From the NCBI GenBank assembly GCA_027452065.1, contig DAIDHC010000123.1:44717-108716 (forward strand): a stretch of DNA of 64,000 nucleotides, written 5' to 3'. A program made the translations under genes and the position numbers. This document shows positions 29,271 through 38,888 of the stretch, one piece after another (within the stretch, counting starts at the first letter, position 1; each line of letters starts with the position of its first letter). The stretch is from Bryobacterales bacterium. Its GTDB lineage: Bacteria > Acidobacteriota > Terriglobia > Bryobacterales > Bryobacteraceae. Under the pieces are notes generated by a model that made no database searches, was not told where the DNA came from, and saw nothing but the letters and a program-made list of their open reading frames with translations.

Positions 29271-29870
29271 GTGCCCACGAATATCGAAAAGCTCGCGGAG
29301 GAACTGTACGCGATCGTCGCGCCGTACCCTAGTCCGTTGGACTGCACCGACCTAAGAACATCGAGACGGGGCGGCAAACACCGTATCGTCATGGATCACT
29401 TTATCGGACCATCCTTCAACTTCACCTTCGATTTCGACAGGGTTCTGCCCTTTGACCCAGCCGGTGGCAAGGGCAAGACAAACGATGTTTTTGCCGATGC
29501 CAAGATATCGCTGAGTGCTCGCCACGGCGTGCCACCAGACACTCCGACGAAGAAAGAAGTCGATAGGTACTGCACCCTTTTCTTGAGGTTGGTGCTTTCG
29601 GTTCTTAGCAAAGAGGCGCGCGCGGGCAGGATCAGCAGCAAGACGCTCGCCGAAATGCAGGTGAGCAGGCCGCGTAAAGATCAGATGAGCGCCGCAATAC
29701 GAGACATGGTTGCTGTAAATCCCAAACACATCGTCGATGCGACAAGCGCGAAAACCCTCGATGAGTTCATCGATAATTTTGTTGCGAAGGATTCGGCAAA
29801 AATCGCCAGCGCTCTTCGACAGGCCCAGAGGGCAAAGACAAAAGTAGTGGGCAAAATCAGGAAGAAGTAA
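29271..29870 (+). CDS. Hypothetical protein
   Basis: 199 residues from a GTG at 29,271 with GGAGG 8 bases upstream. It is soluble and basic at the C-terminus (QAQRAKTKVVGKIRKK). The middle (FIGPSFNFTFDFDRVLPFDP and GKTNDVFADAKISLSARHGV) looks like a compact alpha/beta domain. No family recognised. It lies alone between a terminator and the convergent toxin-immunity genes. Confidence 0.6.
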   Translation: MPTNIEKLAEELYAIVAPYPSPLDCTDLRTSRRGGKHRIVMDHFIGPSFNFTFDFDRVLPFDPAGGKGKTNDVFADAKISLSARHGVPPDTPTKKEVDRYCTLFLRLVLSVLSKEARAGRISSKTLAEMQVSRPRKDQMSAAIRDMVAVNPKHIVDATSAKTLDEFIDNFVAKDSAKIASALRQAQRAKTKVVGKIRKK

Positions 29871-29933
29871 GGAGGTCCCGCGAGCTTTAGGGCTAAGGCA
29901 TCGTCGATGTCGCCTGGAGTGAATGCCATCTAC

Positions 29934-30389
29934 TCATTCTCCCAAGAAAGGAACTAACGCCCAAATGGCCACGGCGCAGAGGCAGAGGCCTATGTTAAGC
30001 GAGAGGCGCATAATGCCGACGCTAAAGCGCTTCGCAAGTGCGATTAAAGGCAAAAAGCCGAGGCCAACAAGAACTCCAAGTATTGACACTTCCACTAACG
30101 CACTCGAAAGGCTAGCAGCACGTCCTCCGAATACGAAGAGATTGAACCATACTAACCACGGGACAAAAAAGACCAGATAATCCGCTCGCTCCCAATGGAT
30201 TCGCTTGCGATTCATGAACAAGGCAGGCGTAAAAAACACGGCAGCGACGACAGCGTGCAGAGGCCACATGAGAAGAGACGCAAGAAGAAAAGATAACACC
30301 CAGATCACCCTAGCGAGTACTTGCCCTGCACCTTGAAACCGAGCGGCACGATCACGGCGGCAAAGATACCTGATGGTGTTTGCTCTCAT
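29934..30389 (-). CDS. Multi-pass membrane protein, candidate second immunity protein of the Rhs locus
   Basis: About 151 residues from the ATG at 30,389; a TTG start at 30,398 is also open. Four hydrophobic segments are visible: VIWVLSFLLASLLMWPLHAV, YLVFFVPWLVWFNLFVF, ILGVLVGLGFLPLIALA and LNIGLCLCAVAIWALVPFL. Its first codons follow directly on a displaced scrap of Rhs coding sequence. A membrane protein in that position is what is expected of an immunity gene left behind when a toxin tip was swapped. Immunity function is inferred from position. Confidence 0.6.
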   Translation of the reverse strand: MRANTIRYLCRRDRAARFQGAGQVLARVIWVLSFLLASLLMWPLHAVVAAVFFTPALFMNRKRIHWERADYLVFFVPWLVWFNLFVFGGRAASLSSALVEVSILGVLVGLGFLPLIALAKRFSVGIMRLSLNIGLCLCAVAIWALVPFLGE

Positions 30390-30398
30390 AATCAGCAA

Positions 30399-30441
30399 CC
30401 TGCGCTAGCGGTTGGCCGTTCAAGTAGACATACTCCCTAAT
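30399..30441 (-). pseudogene. Orphan Rhs fragment between the two immunity candidates
   Basis: On the minus strand these 43 bases encode IREYVYLNGQPLAQV. The same words occur in the intact Rhs gene (LIREYVYLNGEPLAQV, near 31,800-31,840), and 26 consecutive bases (CCGTTCAAGTAGACATACTCCCT plus neighbours) are nearly identical. It is the remains of an earlier Rhs 3' end. Confidence 0.7.
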
Positions 30442-30442
30442 A

Positions 30443-30961
30443 TTATTGGCTCCAAAGACCGATTTTGTACTCCTTGTAGTCCTTTTTAATTGGAAGTTTC
30501 AGCTGTTCGGTCTGATTACAAGCCGGGCCGCCCTCGATGGAGAATTTAACGTCTAGCAAGAAAGTGTCATAGTTTAGACTGACGTCATTGAAGACAAAGG
30601 TCGCATAGTACTTATCTGCATTTTTAAGCGTGAAGAATGAATGGCGTTGCGACGCCGATAATGGAATAGTCTGATTATCGGTATCGATTAGGTGTAGTGA
30701 CTCAAGATTAACCTGGCAGACATTCTCGGCATCCTTCGCCATCGAAACTACAAGATAGTATGGAGATCCCTTAACCACCGTGCTCCGGTCGAGATCTTGT
30801 TCGGTGCCGCGTAGATATACACTTAACGTGCCCCATGGGTATGGTAATTGTATGTCCTGATACGCATAATCTTTTACGGTCGTCTCATCGCAACTGGACA
30901 GAAAGAGACATACTCCCAAGAAAGCGTAGCGGGCTGCCAGAACAAGGAACTTCCGAACCAT
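30443..30961 (-). CDS. Lipoprotein, candidate immunity protein for the Rhs toxin
   Basis: 172 residues. The N-terminus is a lipoprotein signal (MVRKFLVLAARYAFLGVCLF then LSSC), so the mature protein should be anchored by Cys in the envelope. The rest is a beta-rich domain (VNLESLHLIDTDNQTIPLSA, YATFVFNDVSLNYDTFLL). It starts 12 bases after the Rhs stop, the classic place of the immunity gene. A lipoprotein would suit a toxin that acts in the periplasm or membrane. Family not recognised; the role is inferred. Confidence 0.65.
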   Translation of the reverse strand: MVRKFLVLAARYAFLGVCLFLSSCDETTVKDYAYQDIQLPYPWGTLSVYLRGTEQDLDRSTVVKGSPYYLVVSMAKDAENVCQVNLESLHLIDTDNQTIPLSASQRHSFFTLKNADKYYATFVFNDVSLNYDTFLLDVKFSIEGGPACNQTEQLKLPIKKDYKEYKIGLWSQ

Positions 30962-30973
30962 GGGACGACGACT

Positions 30974-33900
30974 TTATTGCGACGGCGGCTCGCCGCCCCC
31001 GAAGAAGTACCAAGACGGCAATCGCCCGGGAAGTTCAGGGGGCGGTCCATGCACCACATCGTCCCAAGCGGTCTTGAACCGGTCAAGGTTAGTTAAGTCG
31101 GATGGGCTGTTTCCGAAAACCATGTACGGAGCGACGTCTAGGAGCGCATGTAAGACAGGATCATTTATGGGGTCGGCGAAATTATAAGAGGGCCCGTTGA
31201 GGTCGTCATCTACCGGATCGCCGTTCTCGTCAAAGATGGCCTCTTTATGACACCCGTAAGGTGACACCCACTTTTGGTTAAGCTGCGCCTCCCAATCTCC
31301 TTGCATATGCCAGATACTCTGCTTTCGTAATAATCTTTGCCAGCCAAGCTGTTTAGCTTCTTCAGGCGAGTCGGGAAGATCGGTATTCCAATAATTTCTC
31401 CCGTAGTGAACAACCATTATTCCCGCTAGCGCAAGGGGCGGATATGTGGGGAACAGTTGCAGCCCGTCTGGATCAACCGCATTAACAGGGTTCTGTGCGC
31501 CGTAACTAAAGGTATTGAGGCCGCCCGCAATCCCGATTGGATCGCTGCTGATATAGCGTCCAATAGCCGGGTTGTAGGTGCGGTTGATGTTGTAAAATAA
31601 CCCGGATTCCGAGTCATAGTACTGCCCCGGCATACGGAGGTTTACGGTGCCGGTTCCCGTGGGCGTGCTGGTTCCAAACGCGTCATTTGTCCAGGCCCAG
31701 ACCGACGTTCCCGAAGAGTTCGTGCCGAACCGTGGCGTGCCGAGGTGGTCGGTGTGCAGATATGTCGCGAACTCGGGCGATCCGGTATCAACTTGGGCCA
31801 AAGGTTCCCCGTTCAAGTAGACATACTCCCTGATGAGCGCACCGGAACTGTTGTATTCACCGTACAACAGGCCGCCTGGCCCGTATACGTAATAGCTCGT
31901 GCTCGACGCGACCTTTTTGGTGCGGCGGTTATACATATCGTAGGTATAGGTGCCGACGGTAGTGCCGCTGACGGTGGTCGTCGCCATCTGCCCGGCCGCA
32001 TTCCAGGTGTAGCCGTTCGCGCTGCCGATAGCGGTGATGTCCCCCGCCGCATTATACGTGTACGAATTGCTGCCCACAGCCGAGATCTTGTTGCTTGTGG
32101 AAGGAACCGTCGTGGTCGTGGTGCCGCCCTGAACCTTGGTCAGGCGGTTGCTCGTCGCATCGTAGGTGTAGCTCGCGGAAGTGCCGGGATTTTCGGCGTT
32201 GATGCGGTTGAGCGCATCGAAGCCGTAGGTCGTGCTGCCCGCCTGCTTGACGTTGCCATTCGAATCCGTGGCATACGTCCAGCTGTAGATCGACCCCGAT
32301 ACCGAACGAGCGGTCGGGTTATAGTCCTGGTCGAAGCTCGCCGAGAAGGTCAACGAGTTGCCATAGGTCAGCCCCGTTATCGGGCCGAAGGGCAGATAAG
32401 TGATCGAGGAAGCGAGATTGACGGAACTGCCGTTCACAACGGCCGCCACGTTGCTCACCCGGCCATCGGAATCGAGCGTATAGGTCACCGTGCGTCCCGA
32501 AGGCAGCGTGATTCCCGTAAGGGTGCCGGCGAGGTCATAGCTGTAGGACGTCGTCAGGTTATTGCTACCCCGCGTGTCCTTTTCCTGCGTTACGCGGCCC
32601 AGGACGTCGTATTGATAGGCCGTCGTGCCAGCAGGATCCGTCACGCTGCACAGCCGCCCGATGCCCGCCGTGCCGCAGCCGGAGGTGGAGTCGTAGGTGA
32701 GCGAGACGTTCAGCGTGCTGTCGGAAGGATAGGCGACGGAGGCCAGGCGGTTGAGCGCGTCATAGGTGTAGTTCGTCACCACGCTGCGCGCATCGGTCCT
32801 TTGCGTGACGTTGCCCTCCTTGTCCACCGTATAGGAGAGCGTCCCGCGATCAGGGCTGGTCTCGCCCGTGACGTCGCCGAAGCCATTGTACGTATAGGTG
32901 GTGGAATTGCTCCGCTGGTCCTTCATCGAAGTCAGATTGCTGTTGGCGTCGTAGCCCGGCGTGGTGACGCCGGAGAGCGCGTCCGTGCGGGTGGAGAGCC
33001 GGTTGAGCGCGTCGAAGGCATAATTGGTCGCGTTGGTATTGGGGTCGGTGTATTTGGTGAGGTTGGAATCGACGTCATAGGCGTATTTGGCGGTCTGGCT
33101 CGAAGCGCCGACGCTTGTCAGCAGCCGCGCGAGCTCGTCGAAAGTCGCCGTATGCGTGTATACGGTGGTCGGCGTGGTGTTTTTGATAACCTTCTGCGTA
33201 ACGTTACCTGCGGCATCCAGCGTATAGGTGATGGTATTGCCGAGCGCGTCCGTGACGCCGGTCAGGCGGTGGGCGTTGTCATAGGAGTAACTGACGTAGA
33301 CGCTGTTGGGCAGGGTGACCTTGGTGAGGTCACCGACAGCGTCATAGGTGAACGTCGTCGTTGCCGCCAGCGCCGTGCCGACGGCCTGGACTGCCGTCTG
33401 CACGCGGCCGTTACTATCGTATGTAAGGTCCGTCTCGACGCTGTTCGGATCGATGATCTTCTTGGGGCGGCCCGAGGCGTCGAACGAAGTGATCTGCGTT
33501 ACTTGAGAGAGGGCGTTGGTGATGCTGTTCAGGTTGAAGTTTGTGTCATATGCATAGGTCGTGACTTCCGTCACGTCCGTGCGCGGCCCCGTGACCGTCT
33601 TGAGCCGGCCGAGGATCGTGTTGCCGCTGCCGTCCGTCGAGTTCGCGTAATATGCGTAAGTCCAGACCCTTGTCGCCGAGGTGGACAGGTCGGTGATGGT
33701 CTTGGACGTCATCCGGCCGTAGGAATCGTAGGCGTAGGCCGTCGACTTAAGGGGATCGGTGATAAGGTCCGGCAGGTTAAAGGTCGTGTCGGGCGTGATG
33801 GTTGTCGTGCGCTGCACGGAGGTATTGGCCGCCTGCACGATTTGCGTCATATTGCCGCGCGAGTCGTACTGGTAGCGCGTAATATTGCCGAGCGCGTCCG

Positions 33901-35935
33901 TCATGCCGATGACGCGGCCCAAGGTGTCGTAGTTATAGTAAATACTGGACGCGGGCGTATTTGTGGTGGCGGCGCCATCCACTTCCACGGCCTTGTTCAC
34001 GCTTTGGATATTGGAGAAGTAATTGGTGAAGGTCTTGCCAAGCGGATTGGTGGTGGTGGACTTGCCGACGGCATTATACGTGACCTGGTATTCGTTCGCG
34101 CTGCCGGCATGTTCGGTCAGGTTGCCCTGGCCGCTGGAATTGTAGCCGAAAGTCGCATAGGAATTGCCGAGCTCGTCGGTGATGCCGGTGAGGGCGTGGA
34201 CGTAAGTGGCGTTCGTATAGGTATAGGTGCGGACTTTCGTGTCCGGCCGGGTGACGGTCGAGAGGTTGCTGTTCGTGTCATAAGCGTAGGTGAAAGTGCC
34301 GTCGGGCGTCACCAGCGTAGAAACCCTCCCGCTGGTATCGTACGTCAGCGACAACTGCCGGCTGTTCTCGTTGGCGATGGTCGTCAACTGCCCCGAGCCG
34401 TTATACGTCAGGTTCGCCGCGCCGCCGCCCTGATAGGTGATGCGGTAAAGCTGGTTGGAACTATTGTAAAATTCGACCGTGCCGTTGGCCAATGTATAGG
34501 AATAGCCGCCGGTGATGGCGGCGAGGGTCGAGGTCGTGGACGGGTTATTCGGAACCCAGGTCGAGCCGCTCAGCGTGAACTTCACGGTCGCGCCCGTGCC
34601 GTCGGTGACCGAGGCATTGGAGCCGCTGACGCTGAAGGTGCGCGCGTAGTTGTGGCGCCAAAGGGTGCCGATGGTATTATTCGTCCAGGTGCTGTCGGAG
34701 CGGTAGATGCGCGAGAAGATCAAGCCGCCCGCGCTGTAGTCGGTTTCCACCTGCTGCTTGTAGCCGACGTCGAAGTTGATCGGATTGCCGACGGCATTGC
34801 CGGGACTGGTGCTGAAGGCTTGCTCTCCTTCCACGGACGCAATCAAGGCGTCGCCGGGACTGTCGGACGGGTCGGCGGGCTCGACGCCGGGGTCGGAGAC
34901 AGTGCCGCCGCCGGCGGTGCCGTCAAGACACGACTGGCAGGTAACGACCTGCGTCGCATCGCTCGCCGTGCCTGCCGGGGCTGTCGTCGCCAGCGTGACC
35001 GTATAAGCGCCGGAATCGGTCGGGTTATACCCCCATACGACCAGCGTATATTGTCCCGTATACCCCAGGGTCCCGCTGAACGTGTTTCCGTAGGTTGTCC
35101 AGAGCGCGCCGCTGGGATAGTAAACGGTGGTGTTTCTGGTAAAGGCGGAACCCGTGGTCGTGATGGACAGGGAGTTGCCCGAAGTGCCGTTAAACTGGTA
35201 ACTCACCAGCCCGTTCTCGGGCAGGTTGCCGGAGCGGGTATCCCCATTGATGAGCGTGCCGTCCGAGACAGTGCCTGCGCCTATGTTCCAGTAAGTCTCT
35301 AACGGGCCGTGATCCGTGATGGAATATGCCACTATGACGACGGTATAGGTTCCTGTCGCAGGCAGGGTACCGTTGAAGCGAGGCCCATAGTAGGTCCAAT
35401 AAGTGCCGTTGGGCTTGTAAACGGTGATATAGACGTAATCGGAAGCCAGGGAAGCCGGATTGACGTTCAGGAGGATGCCCTGGCCCGACGTGCCCGTGAA
35501 CTGAAAGCTCATTATCGCGTTCGAGGACAGGTTGGCGTTTGCCGTCAACCCGCTGGTCAACGCGCCGTTCGAGACGCCCTCTCCGCCCGCGACGAAGTAG
35601 AGGGTGTAGGGGCCGTTGTCGGTGGGGAAATATCCCGATATAACGACGTGGAAGGTTCCGCTGGTGGGCAACGACGACACGCTGCCGTTATAGCGATCTA
35701 CGCCGTAATCCCAGAGAGTGCCGTCGGGCTTGTAGATCTTGAGGTAGGCGTGGTAGCTGGCGGCTATGGACAGGTAGAAGGCCTGGCCCGTCGTGCCCGT
35801 GAAATACTGGTCGGACGTGCCGCCGGCGCTAATTGAGCCGGTAGCTGTTTGTCCGCTGACCAGGTTCGCATGGGCGGGAGCCGCATGCACCATCAGGAAC
35901 AGGCTGAACAGGACACCGAGCAAAATACGCTTCAT
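30974..35935 (-). CDS. Secreted Rhs/YD-repeat polymorphic toxin
   Basis: 1653 residues. Order: Sec signal peptide (residues 1-23, ending APAHA); three pre-peptidase-like beta domains (about 24-325; repeated IYKPDGTLW, VYKPNGTYW, YYPSGALW with YT..V.GY.PTD.G); the start of the Rhs shell (GNPINFDVGYKQQVETDYSA); many YD repeats (GLTYDSNGRV type) over about 450-1380; the Rhs core (YLHTDHLGTPRFG, YDSESGLFYNINRTY, GRYISSDPIGI); the cleavage-like NPVNAVDPDGL near 1490; and a variable toxin tip of about 150 residues containing SPYGCHKEAIFDENG and GPSYNFADP. The tip's activity is not assigned. The Sec signal, not a VgrG or PAAR link, points to export to the cell surface. Likely cargo of the element. 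Confidence 0.9.
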   Translation of the reverse strand: MKRILLGVLFSLFLMVHAAPAHANLVSGQTATGSISAGGTSDQYFTGTTGQAFYLSIAASYHAYLKIYKPDGTLWDYGVDRYNGSVSSLPTSGTFHVVISGYFPTDNGPYTLYFVAGGEGVSNGALTSGLTANANLSSNAIMSFQFTGTSGQGILLNVNPASLASDYVYITVYKPNGTYWTYYGPRFNGTLPATGTYTVVIVAYSITDHGPLETYWNIGAGTVSDGTLINGDTRSGNLPENGLVSYQFNGTSGNSLSITTTGSAFTRNTTVYYPSGALWTTYGNTFSGTLGYTGQYTLVVWGYNPTDSGAYTVTLATTAPAGTASDATQVVTCQSCLDGTAGGGTVSDPGVEPADPSDSPGDALIASVEGEQAFSTSPGNAVGNPINFDVGYKQQVETDYSAGGLIFSRIYRSDSTWTNNTIGTLWRHNYARTFSVSGSNASVTDGTGATVKFTLSGSTWVPNNPSTTSTLAAITGGYSYTLANGTVEFYNSSNQLYRITYQGGGAANLTYNGSGQLTTIANENSRQLSLTYDTSGRVSTLVTPDGTFTYAYDTNSNLSTVTRPDTKVRTYTYTNATYVHALTGITDELGNSYATFGYNSSGQGNLTEHAGSANEYQVTYNAVGKSTTTNPLGKTFTNYFSNIQSVNKAVEVDGAATTNTPASSIYYNYDTLGRVIGMTDALGNITRYQYDSRGNMTQIVQAANTSVQRTTTITPDTTFNLPDLITDPLKSTAYAYDSYGRMTSKTITDLSTSATRVWTYAYYANSTDGSGNTILGRLKTVTGPRTDVTEVTTYAYDTNFNLNSITNALSQVTQITSFDASGRPKKIIDPNSVETDLTYDSNGRVQTAVQAVGTALAATTTFTYDAVGDLTKVTLPNSVYVSYSYDNAHRLTGVTDALGNTITYTLDAAGNVTQKVIKNTTPTTVYTHTATFDELARLLTSVGASSQTAKYAYDVDSNLTKYTDPNTNATNYAFDALNRLSTRTDALSGVTTPGYDANSNLTSMKDQRSNSTTYTYNGFGDVTGETSPDRGTLSYTVDKEGNVTQRTDARSVVTNYTYDALNRLASVAYPSDSTLNVSLTYDSTSGCGTAGIGRLCSVTDPAGTTAYQYDVLGRVTQEKDTRGSNNLTTSYSYDLAGTLTGITLPSGRTVTYTLDSDGRVSNVAAVVNGSSVNLASSITYLPFGPITGLTYGNSLTFSASFDQDYNPTARSVSGSIYSWTYATDSNGNVKQAGSTTYGFDALNRINAENPGTSASYTYDATSNRLTKVQGGTTTTTVPSTSNKISAVGSNSYTYNAAGDITAIGSANGYTWNAAGQMATTTVSGTTVGTYTYDMYNRRTKKVASSTSYYVYGPGGLLYGEYNSSGALIREYVYLNGEPLAQVDTGSPEFATYLHTDHLGTPRFGTNSSGTSVWAWTNDAFGTSTPTGTGTVNLRMPGQYYDSESGLFYNINRTYNPAIGRYISSDPIGIAGGLNTFSYGAQNPVNAVDPDGLQLFPTYPPLALAGIMVVHYGRNYWNTDLPDSPEEAKQLGWQRLLRKQSIWHMQGDWEAQLNQKWVSPYGCHKEAIFDENGDPVDDDLNGPSYNFADPINDPVLHALLDVAPYMVFGNSPSDLTNLDRFKTAWDDVVHGPPPELPGRLPSWYFFGGGEPPSQ

Positions 35936-35986
35936 AAAATTACCCCTTGATCACGTCTTTAAAAACTTAAAGCCACAAAAAGCCGC

Positions 35987-36667
35987 TTATAACGGTTTCC
36001 TGCTGTAATCGAATTCCATCAGCCTGGTTTCTCTGCCTGATCCGTCGGCGGCGAAGATCGTGCGCTTATAGTCGTCCGGATCGGTGAACTTGAGTTCGGA
36101 ACGGAACCTGCCTTCCGTCCCGGTAACCGGGTTTGTGAACGAACCGGTTTCAACGATGGCATTGGTTTTCGGATCGTATTTGCCGACGCCGACCATCATG
36201 CCCGTGGACAAAGTATCGACCCAGACCGAGGTGAAGGACTTCTTCGCGTTGTCGTAGCCGATCAGGCCTTGGCCCTTGATCATCGCGGCGTTACCGCCGA
36301 CTTCCAGCTCGCCGACGAAGGTACTGGAGAGGAAACGGTCGTCCAGCGTCATATCGCTCTTGATCGTGCCCGTGGTCCATTTCGGCTCGGCGCCCGGCTT
36401 GGCCCAGAAGGCCATCTTGTAATGCCACTCTCCACCCAGCCGCGCCAGGACGGCGTTTTTCGTCGCGGAAGGCCAGCCGCTTTCCATCATTTTCTTGAAG
36501 GAGGGTTGGTCGAGAGCGGGTTTGGAAGACACGGGCTTGGACGGCGCATCGCCGGAGGACGTGTCCTGCGCGGAATGCAGGGAGGTCTTTTGCGCGGCAT
36601 AGGCCGAGGCAAGTCCCGCGCACGCCAGTACACACACTGCGAACAGAAGCGCTCTTAATTTTTTCAT
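35987..36667 (-). CDS. Exported DUF1579 family protein
   Basis: 226 residues with a signal peptide (MKKLRALLFAVCVLACAG, AYA). A polar linker follows, and then the DUF1579 body: NAVLARLGGEWHYKMAFWA, SDMTLDDRFLSSTFVGELE, GQGLIGYDNAKKSFTSVWVD, STGMMVGVGKYD. The fold is a lipocalin-like beta barrel; its substrate is unknown. It lies 51 bases upstream of the Rhs gene on the same strand, so the two may be expressed together. Confidence 0.8.
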   Translation of the reverse strand: MKKLRALLFAVCVLACAGLASAYAAQKTSLHSAQDTSSGDAPSKPVSSKPALDQPSFKKMMESGWPSATKNAVLARLGGEWHYKMAFWAKPGAEPKWTTGTIKSDMTLDDRFLSSTFVGELEVGGNAAMIKGQGLIGYDNAKKSFTSVWVDTLSTGMMVGVGKYDPKTNAIVETGSFTNPVTGTEGRFRSELKFTDPDDYKRTIFAADGSGRETRLMEFDYSRKPL

Positions 36668-37361
36668 CGATATCCTCCCCCGGTTACCAAGTCAAAAGTC
36701 ACGTACATGCTTGCGGGCAGAGGTCGAGAAGAAATTGCGAATAAAAAGTGATTCTGCCCCGAAAGGTTTCGTGATCTCGATATAGCCTCATCACCGCAGA
36801 CAGTCAAAGAGGATTCGACAGTCAGCGATGAAGGCGGCACTTGGGAGCATATTCCGGAGGCGGTTAATTTTGAATTAATGAACGCGTGAACGAACGCCGT
36901 GTACGAAGATTTTTTTGCGGGCGCTCAGAATAGGGAAGCGCACAAATAACTTTGGCGCTGCCGCTGAGAATTTTTGCGACAACGCTTCAAGGCCGGGAGT
37001 GAGACGCGCGCCGCATCGGTTTCCATCGAACGGCGAACGCGCGGGCAGGCGAAAATGTCCGGCTCGCCCGCGATTGGTTCATCCTTGCGCGAACGGAGGA
37101 CGTCGCGCACCTACGAGATCCGGCGGTTTTTCAGTTTTTTCTGGAAATCTCAACGGTCCCAGCATCGAGCCTGCGCTGTTTTGAAGGTGCTGTAACTTGG
37201 CCGATCGGCCAGGGTGAGTATTGAATAATTTCAGGCGCTTAGAGGGTGATCGCTTTCCCCAGCCTATCGTCTATGAGCGCGAATCAGTATTCCGGGGCAG
37301 ATTTCCCATTCTGGAAATCAACTGACCGCTGGTTCCTTGCAGGTTGCCTAGACCTTGTGAC
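36668..37361. other. Intergenic region with a 14-base palindrome
   Basis: No supported gene in 690 bases; the short frames here lack ribosome sites and biased codon use. TGGCCGATCGGCCA (37,198-37,211) is a perfect palindrome and resembles TTGGCTGATCGGCCAA at 26,976-26,991. The stretch is relatively A/T-rich near 36,870-36,920 and probably holds the promoter of the DUF1579-Rhs unit, which starts at 36,667. Confidence 0.5.
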
Positions 37362-38330
37362 TCATCTGGAGAAACCCGACCCTTCGTCCCGTTCCTGCTC
37401 AAGGCGCCGGATTTCTGTTTCTTCCCGATGCGCCAGTGCTTCGCGCATACGCCAGGACTCCAGGTATTCTTCGACGTAGCATTTGCGCTCGACTGCGAAT
37501 CCCTCCTGCTGTATCTCGCGCTCCTGTTCGTTGCGCTCGGTCATCCAATTCTGGCGCGCGTGCTTGTCGCTAAGATCGAGCGCCTCCCGGTACTGCCTCG
37601 CTTCGAGTGCCCGGAGCAAGTGCGCGAGCTCCGGGTCGCGGTCGTTTCGCTGGTCTTGAATTTCTTGCGCATAGGACACGCCGGGTAGCTCCTGGGCCGC
37701 GATCGGAGCGATAAACTTCTTGTAGTCGGAAATATCCCTGTCGCCCGCGATCGCGGGCGTCAGGCGGGACAGGTCGTCGACGATACAGTCCTTCGTCACG
37801 ACGAGAATTTTGTCGTCCTGCTTAGCAAGCACATATCCGGCCTGCTCGATGGCCTTCTGGTAGTTCTCGGCGCCGGGATTATTGTCGGCGAGATCCCAGA
37901 ATTCCCGCACGCGATGCATGCGGTGGGTCTGAGCGGCTTCGATGTGACCGGGAAGCTTAGTGCGGTCGAGCGTCGACATGAAATTCTCGTACGCCTGATC
38001 GCTCTCGGCACCGACCAGCTCGCGGCTCACGAAAGTGCCGTAGGCGCCGCGCGGGCTGTGGATTGTGATGGTATTGCCTTCGTCGCGGGACAGCGTGCCG
38101 CCATCTCTTTCAACGGCTTCCTTAAATGCCTGACCGCTGCCGGCTTTCTTGGCTTGGTGGTGCATCTCGTCCCACCATTCGCTCCAGGTCTGCCCTTCGA
38201 TGCGCTGCCGTTCCTGCTTCTCCTCGGCTGTGCGCTGTGGCTGGTCCTCCGGGTAAGGGTAGAGTTCTTCCTTCGGGATCTCGAAGTCCCGGACGTCCGA
38301 CCATTCAGGGGGTACGTATTCACGCGCCAT
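37362..38330 (-). CDS. Mobilization-block protein sharing modules with the relaxase
   Basis: 322 residues. Two modules of about 85 residues resemble those of the relaxase: residues about 55-135 (AKKAGSGQAFKEAVERDGG, then GTFVSRELVG) and about 140-225 (NYQKAIEQAGYVLAKQDDK, ILVVTKDCIVDDLSRL, FIAPIAAQELPG). The C-terminal 90 residues are a charged coiled coil (ERKCYVEEYLESWRMREALA), also related to the tail of the upstream 154-residue protein. No enzyme motif. The last gene of the relaxase transcription unit; perhaps a partner of the relaxase. Function unknown. Confidence 0.7.
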   Translation of the reverse strand: MAREYVPPEWSDVRDFEIPKEELYPYPEDQPQRTAEEKQERQRIEGQTWSEWWDEMHHQAKKAGSGQAFKEAVERDGGTLSRDEGNTITIHSPRGAYGTFVSRELVGAESDQAYENFMSTLDRTKLPGHIEAAQTHRMHRVREFWDLADNNPGAENYQKAIEQAGYVLAKQDDKILVVTKDCIVDDLSRLTPAIAGDRDISDYKKFIAPIAAQELPGVSYAQEIQDQRNDRDPELAHLLRALEARQYREALDLSDKHARQNWMTERNEQEREIQQEGFAVERKCYVEEYLESWRMREALAHREETEIRRLEQERDEGSGFSR

Positions 38331-38342
38331 AACGCCTCGGAA

Positions 38343-38807
38343 TTAGTGCATGATGCCGTGGCCGCGTTCGAGGCCTTTCTGTTCTTCCTCGGCACGCAGT
38401 CTCTCGCGGATGCGCGCTGAGTCGTGGAACTCTTCGATGTAGCGGTCGCGTTCTTTGGCAAAGTCCTTCGACTGTTGTTCCCATTCCTGCCGATGGCGGT
38501 TCGTAAGGTCCTGCGACGGACCAAGACGGTTAAGTTCGGCCGTTTGCTTGAGGGCCAGATCGTGGGCTTCCTGAGCGTGGCTGTCGGCGATTCTCTGCTC
38601 CAGATCCTCCAGCTTCGGGTCGAGGCTGCGGTCGCGGACAAGCTGTTGTTGGCGCTTCTCCAGCTCCCTTTGCATCTCTCGGCAGGCCTCGTCGTATTCC
38701 GAAGGTTTGTTGAGTTCGATGTACTCCAGCCCTTGAAGCTGGTCTATGACCTCAGTGAGGGTCATCTCCGAGATCTTCTTTTCGCGGGGATCGTCAAACC
38801 CTGCCAC
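38343..38807 (-). CDS. Coiled-coil accessory protein of the mobilization block
   Basis: 154 residues, almost wholly helical and charged. The N-terminus reads MAGFDDPREKKISEMTLTEV. The tail (KERDRYIEEFHDSARIRERL) resembles the tail of the next gene (ERKCYVEEYLESWRMREALA), so the two share a C-terminal module. 12 bases separate the two genes. No known family. Confidence 0.65.
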   Translation of the reverse strand: MAGFDDPREKKISEMTLTEVIDQLQGLEYIELNKPSEYDEACREMQRELEKRQQQLVRDRSLDPKLEDLEQRIADSHAQEAHDLALKQTAELNRLGPSQDLTNRHRQEWEQQSKDFAKERDRYIEEFHDSARIRERLRAEEEQKGLERGHGIMH

Positions 38808-38888
38808 GATCCCATTATCCCGCCGGTTTAAGTCAGTTGAGATCCTGGCCAGCCTCTCGGCTCCGTTCAGATGCCTCCGGGCGAGACT

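Noticed and set aside
31745..35302. A 1185-codon open frame on the plus strand
   Set aside because: It lies exactly opposite the Rhs gene. Its Val/Gly/Arg-rich text is the antisense of YD repeats and shows no domain or ribosome site.
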